Origin: Lachnospiraceae bacterium
GTDB taxonomy: Bacteria > Bacillota > Clostridia > Lachnospirales > Lachnospiraceae
Assembly (NCBI GenBank): GCA_014799465.1
Contig: JAAVHZ010000016.1
Coordinates: 1 to 64,000 of the forward strand
Direction of reading: 5' to 3'
Length of the DNA stretch: 64,000 nucleotides
Part shown: positions 62,542 to 64,000 of the stretch, piece after piece
How the letters are laid out: every line of letters starts with the position of its first letter
How positions within the stretch are numbered: the first letter of the stretch is position 1
Notes under the pieces: model-generated
The model's input: only the letters and a program-made list of their open reading frames with translations
Told to the model about the DNA's origin: nothing
Database searches by the model: none
Program-made: the position numbers and the translations under genes

Positions 62542-64000
62542 ATGAAGAAGGGTTTAATGAAACGAGGGTTAAGTATCATTTTAGCTGTAATTATGATATT
62601 TAGCAGTTCTGCCTATGATTTTTCAGGTGTCATAGACACTTATGCGGCAGAAAAAGTGGAATTTACAGAAGATACAACGGGCAGTTCACTGGATGCGGCA
62701 AGTGACTATGGTCTTGCAGAAAATGCAAAAGATGGAGTTATATTGCATGCGTGGAACTGGAGTTTTAATCAGATTAAATCAGAACTAAAGGACATTGCAG
62801 AGGCAGGATTTACATCAGTACAGACGTCACCAATCCAGCCTAACAAAGAAGGTGCAAATGTAGAAGGTACCAGTGCATGGTGGAAGTTTTACCAGCCACT
62901 GGATTTTACGGTATGTGAGAACCAGTATGGCAATATAAACAAATTAGGAACAAAAGAAGATTTTAAGGCATTATGTTCGGAAGCGGATAAATATGGCATT
63001 AAAATCATAGTTGATGTGGTAGCAAACCATCTGGCAAATAATACCGGAGGCAGGAATACCAGAGAAGAGAGAAGCAGTCAGATACCCGGTTATCTGCGTG
63101 ACAATGACAGTTACTGGCATATGAATGGTTATACCGAGTCGTCTGACGGTGACAGGTATCAAATGACTCAGGCACCAATAGGAATGCCTGATTTGAACAC
63201 AGGCAACGAAGGACTTCAGAAAATCATTACGGATTTCCTTTCAGATGCACAGGCATGTGGTGCTGACGGATTCCGTTTTGATGCTGCGAAGCATATAGAG
63301 ACACCTTCGGACAATGGTTTTGCAAGCCAGTTCTGGGCAAAGGTAAAATCAGTAACACAGGCTAATGACCCTAATGTATTTCTTTACGGAGAAATATTAA
63401 ATACTGCAGGACCAGGAAACTATGGTGATATGCAGAAATACACACCTTACATAAGGGTTACAAATAACAAATATGCCAATAATCTTAGAGAGGGAATAAA
63501 GAACAGAAGTGCGGATGCAGCTAAATTCACAAATAATGATATATTTGGCAGTAATGCAAATGAGTGGGTACTCTGGAATGAATCACATGATACATATGCA
63601 GGTGATTACGGAGAAAATACAGATGCAGATTTTGATGACGAAGAGATGGCACTTGCATGGTGTGCTGTAGCTGCAAGAACATCTCCGGCATTATATTTTT
63701 CCCGTCCTATAGCGAACAAGGGAGACGGAGCATGGAAGAGTGCAGCCTTGGGACAGCATACAGATATGTATAAAAATGAGCGCATAGCTGCAGTAAATAA
63801 ATTCCATAATTATTTTGCAGGACAGGCGGAATATGTAACATCATCTGATAATGTACTTGTAGTGGAAAGAGGTACAACAGGTGTTGCATTGATTAACTTC
63901 AACAGAGGTCAGAAATCCGTTAACATTAAAGTGAATAAGATGGAAGATGGTACTTATACAGATCAGGTTACCGGAAGTGAGTTTAAAGTAAGTGGGGGTA
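62542..64000 (+). CDS. Secreted GH13 alpha-amylase, 3' end outside the window
   Basis: 486 codons are visible with no stop before the window ends. Signal peptide MKKGLMKRGLSIILAVIMIF ... with an AxA-like site near DTYAAEK (about 35-38). The GH13 catalytic core follows: VILHAWNWSFNQIKSEL, VDVVANHLANN (region I), DGFRFDAAKHIE with nucleophile Asp (about 242-253), FLYGEIL with acid/base Glu (about 281) and WNESHDTYAGD (region IV). These match the Bacillus AmyE-like group (GH13_28), an endo-acting alpha-amylase on starch. The C-terminal beta domain begins and carbohydrate-binding or sorting modules may lie beyond. GAAAGGAAG lies before the ATG. Confidence 0.9.
   Translation, partial: MKKGLMKRGLSIILAVIMIFSSSAYDFSGVIDTYAAEKVEFTEDTTGSSLDAASDYGLAENAKDGVILHAWNWSFNQIKSELKDIAEAGFTSVQTSPIQPNKEGANVEGTSAWWKFYQPLDFTVCENQYGNINKLGTKEDFKALCSEADKYGIKIIVDVVANHLANNTGGRNTREERSSQIPGYLRDNDSYWHMNGYTESSDGDRYQMTQAPIGMPDLNTGNEGLQKIITDFLSDAQACGADGFRFDAAKHIETPSDNGFASQFWAKVKSVTQANDPNVFLYGEILNTAGPGNYGDMQKYTPYIRVTNNKYANNLREGIKNRSADAAKFTNNDIFGSNANEWVLWNESHDTYAGDYGENTDADFDDEEMALAWCAVAARTSPALYFSRPIANKGDGAWKSAALGQHTDMYKNERIAAVNKFHNYFAGQAEYVTSSDNVLVVERGTTGVALINFNRGQKSVNIKVNKMEDGTYTDQVTGSEFKVSGG

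Overview
The window reads as the chromosome of an AT-rich, spore-lineage, anaerobic Clostridia member, most likely a gut Lachnospiraceae (Roseburia / Lachnospira / Eubacterium / Butyrivibrio type). The signs are a pyruvate:ferredoxin oxidoreductase, a fused FeoA-FeoB ferrous iron importer, a T-box in front of valS, spoVAD-spoVAE, a SleL-like LysM/GH18 protein, an AraM-type dehydrogenase, a secreted GH13 amylase, and the DUF5717/DUF5716 gene pair that I associate from memory with Lachnospiraceae. Most genes are on the + strand. No rRNA, tRNA, CRISPR array or intact insertion sequence was seen.

Layout. 0.1-3.5 kb: flavodoxin-type oxidoreductases (the second is broken), an AraC regulator, a cupin and small membrane proteins, with a REP/MITE-like repeat. 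3.5-8.9 kb: clpB, a SmtB/CadC-type metal sensor, a DUF4250 protein, a polysaccharide deacetylase and rarA. 8.9-15.9 kb: a four-gene cassette with its own promoter, encoding a 1179-residue DUF5717-type protein, a DUF5716-type degenerate Hsp70/actin-fold protein, a TPR-like protein and a double-TM coiled-coil protein. This is the best candidate for an undescribed system. 15.9-24.7 kb: T-box-valS, a zinc ribbon protein, trmO, two uncharacterised genes, feoAB and a HAD phosphatase.

24.7-28.6 kb is an accessory island of small immunity-like and membrane proteins, with a broken deaminase toxin domain (in-frame TGA) beside its putative immunity gene and a second short toxin relic. A sigma factor/anti-sigma pair follows, and two direct copies of a roughly 110-bp repeat bracket the relic and the sigma locus. 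From 31 kb the core resumes: nifJ, corA, an AAA+ ATPase, an AraM-like dehydrogenase, a VanZ-like protein, MATE, patatin, HAD, thioredoxin, citrate synthase, lgt, a nitronate-monooxygenase-like protein, the LysM/GH18 protein, an EAL phosphodiesterase, an AI-2E family permease, an intracellular GH13 enzyme, spoVAD-spoVAE and a second lgt. 53.5-58.5 kb holds a large secreted VWA/TSP3-repeat protein followed by a small multi-TM protein. The window closes with an amidase-SPOR protein, a HisRS with an altered HisA motif, a small membrane protein, a CDF metal exporter and the start of a secreted GH13 amylase, which runs off the end.

Non-coding signals include several sigma-A-like promoters (TTGCAA-16-TATAAT recurs), clear Rho-independent terminators between convergent genes, and a two-hairpin element present twice (28417 and 35761). 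In that element the loop AAAAGAC and the outer-stem spacing (56 nt in both) are conserved while paired bases change together, which points to a structured RNA family. Start codons were chosen by Shine-Dalgarno placement and often lie inside the longest possible reading frame.
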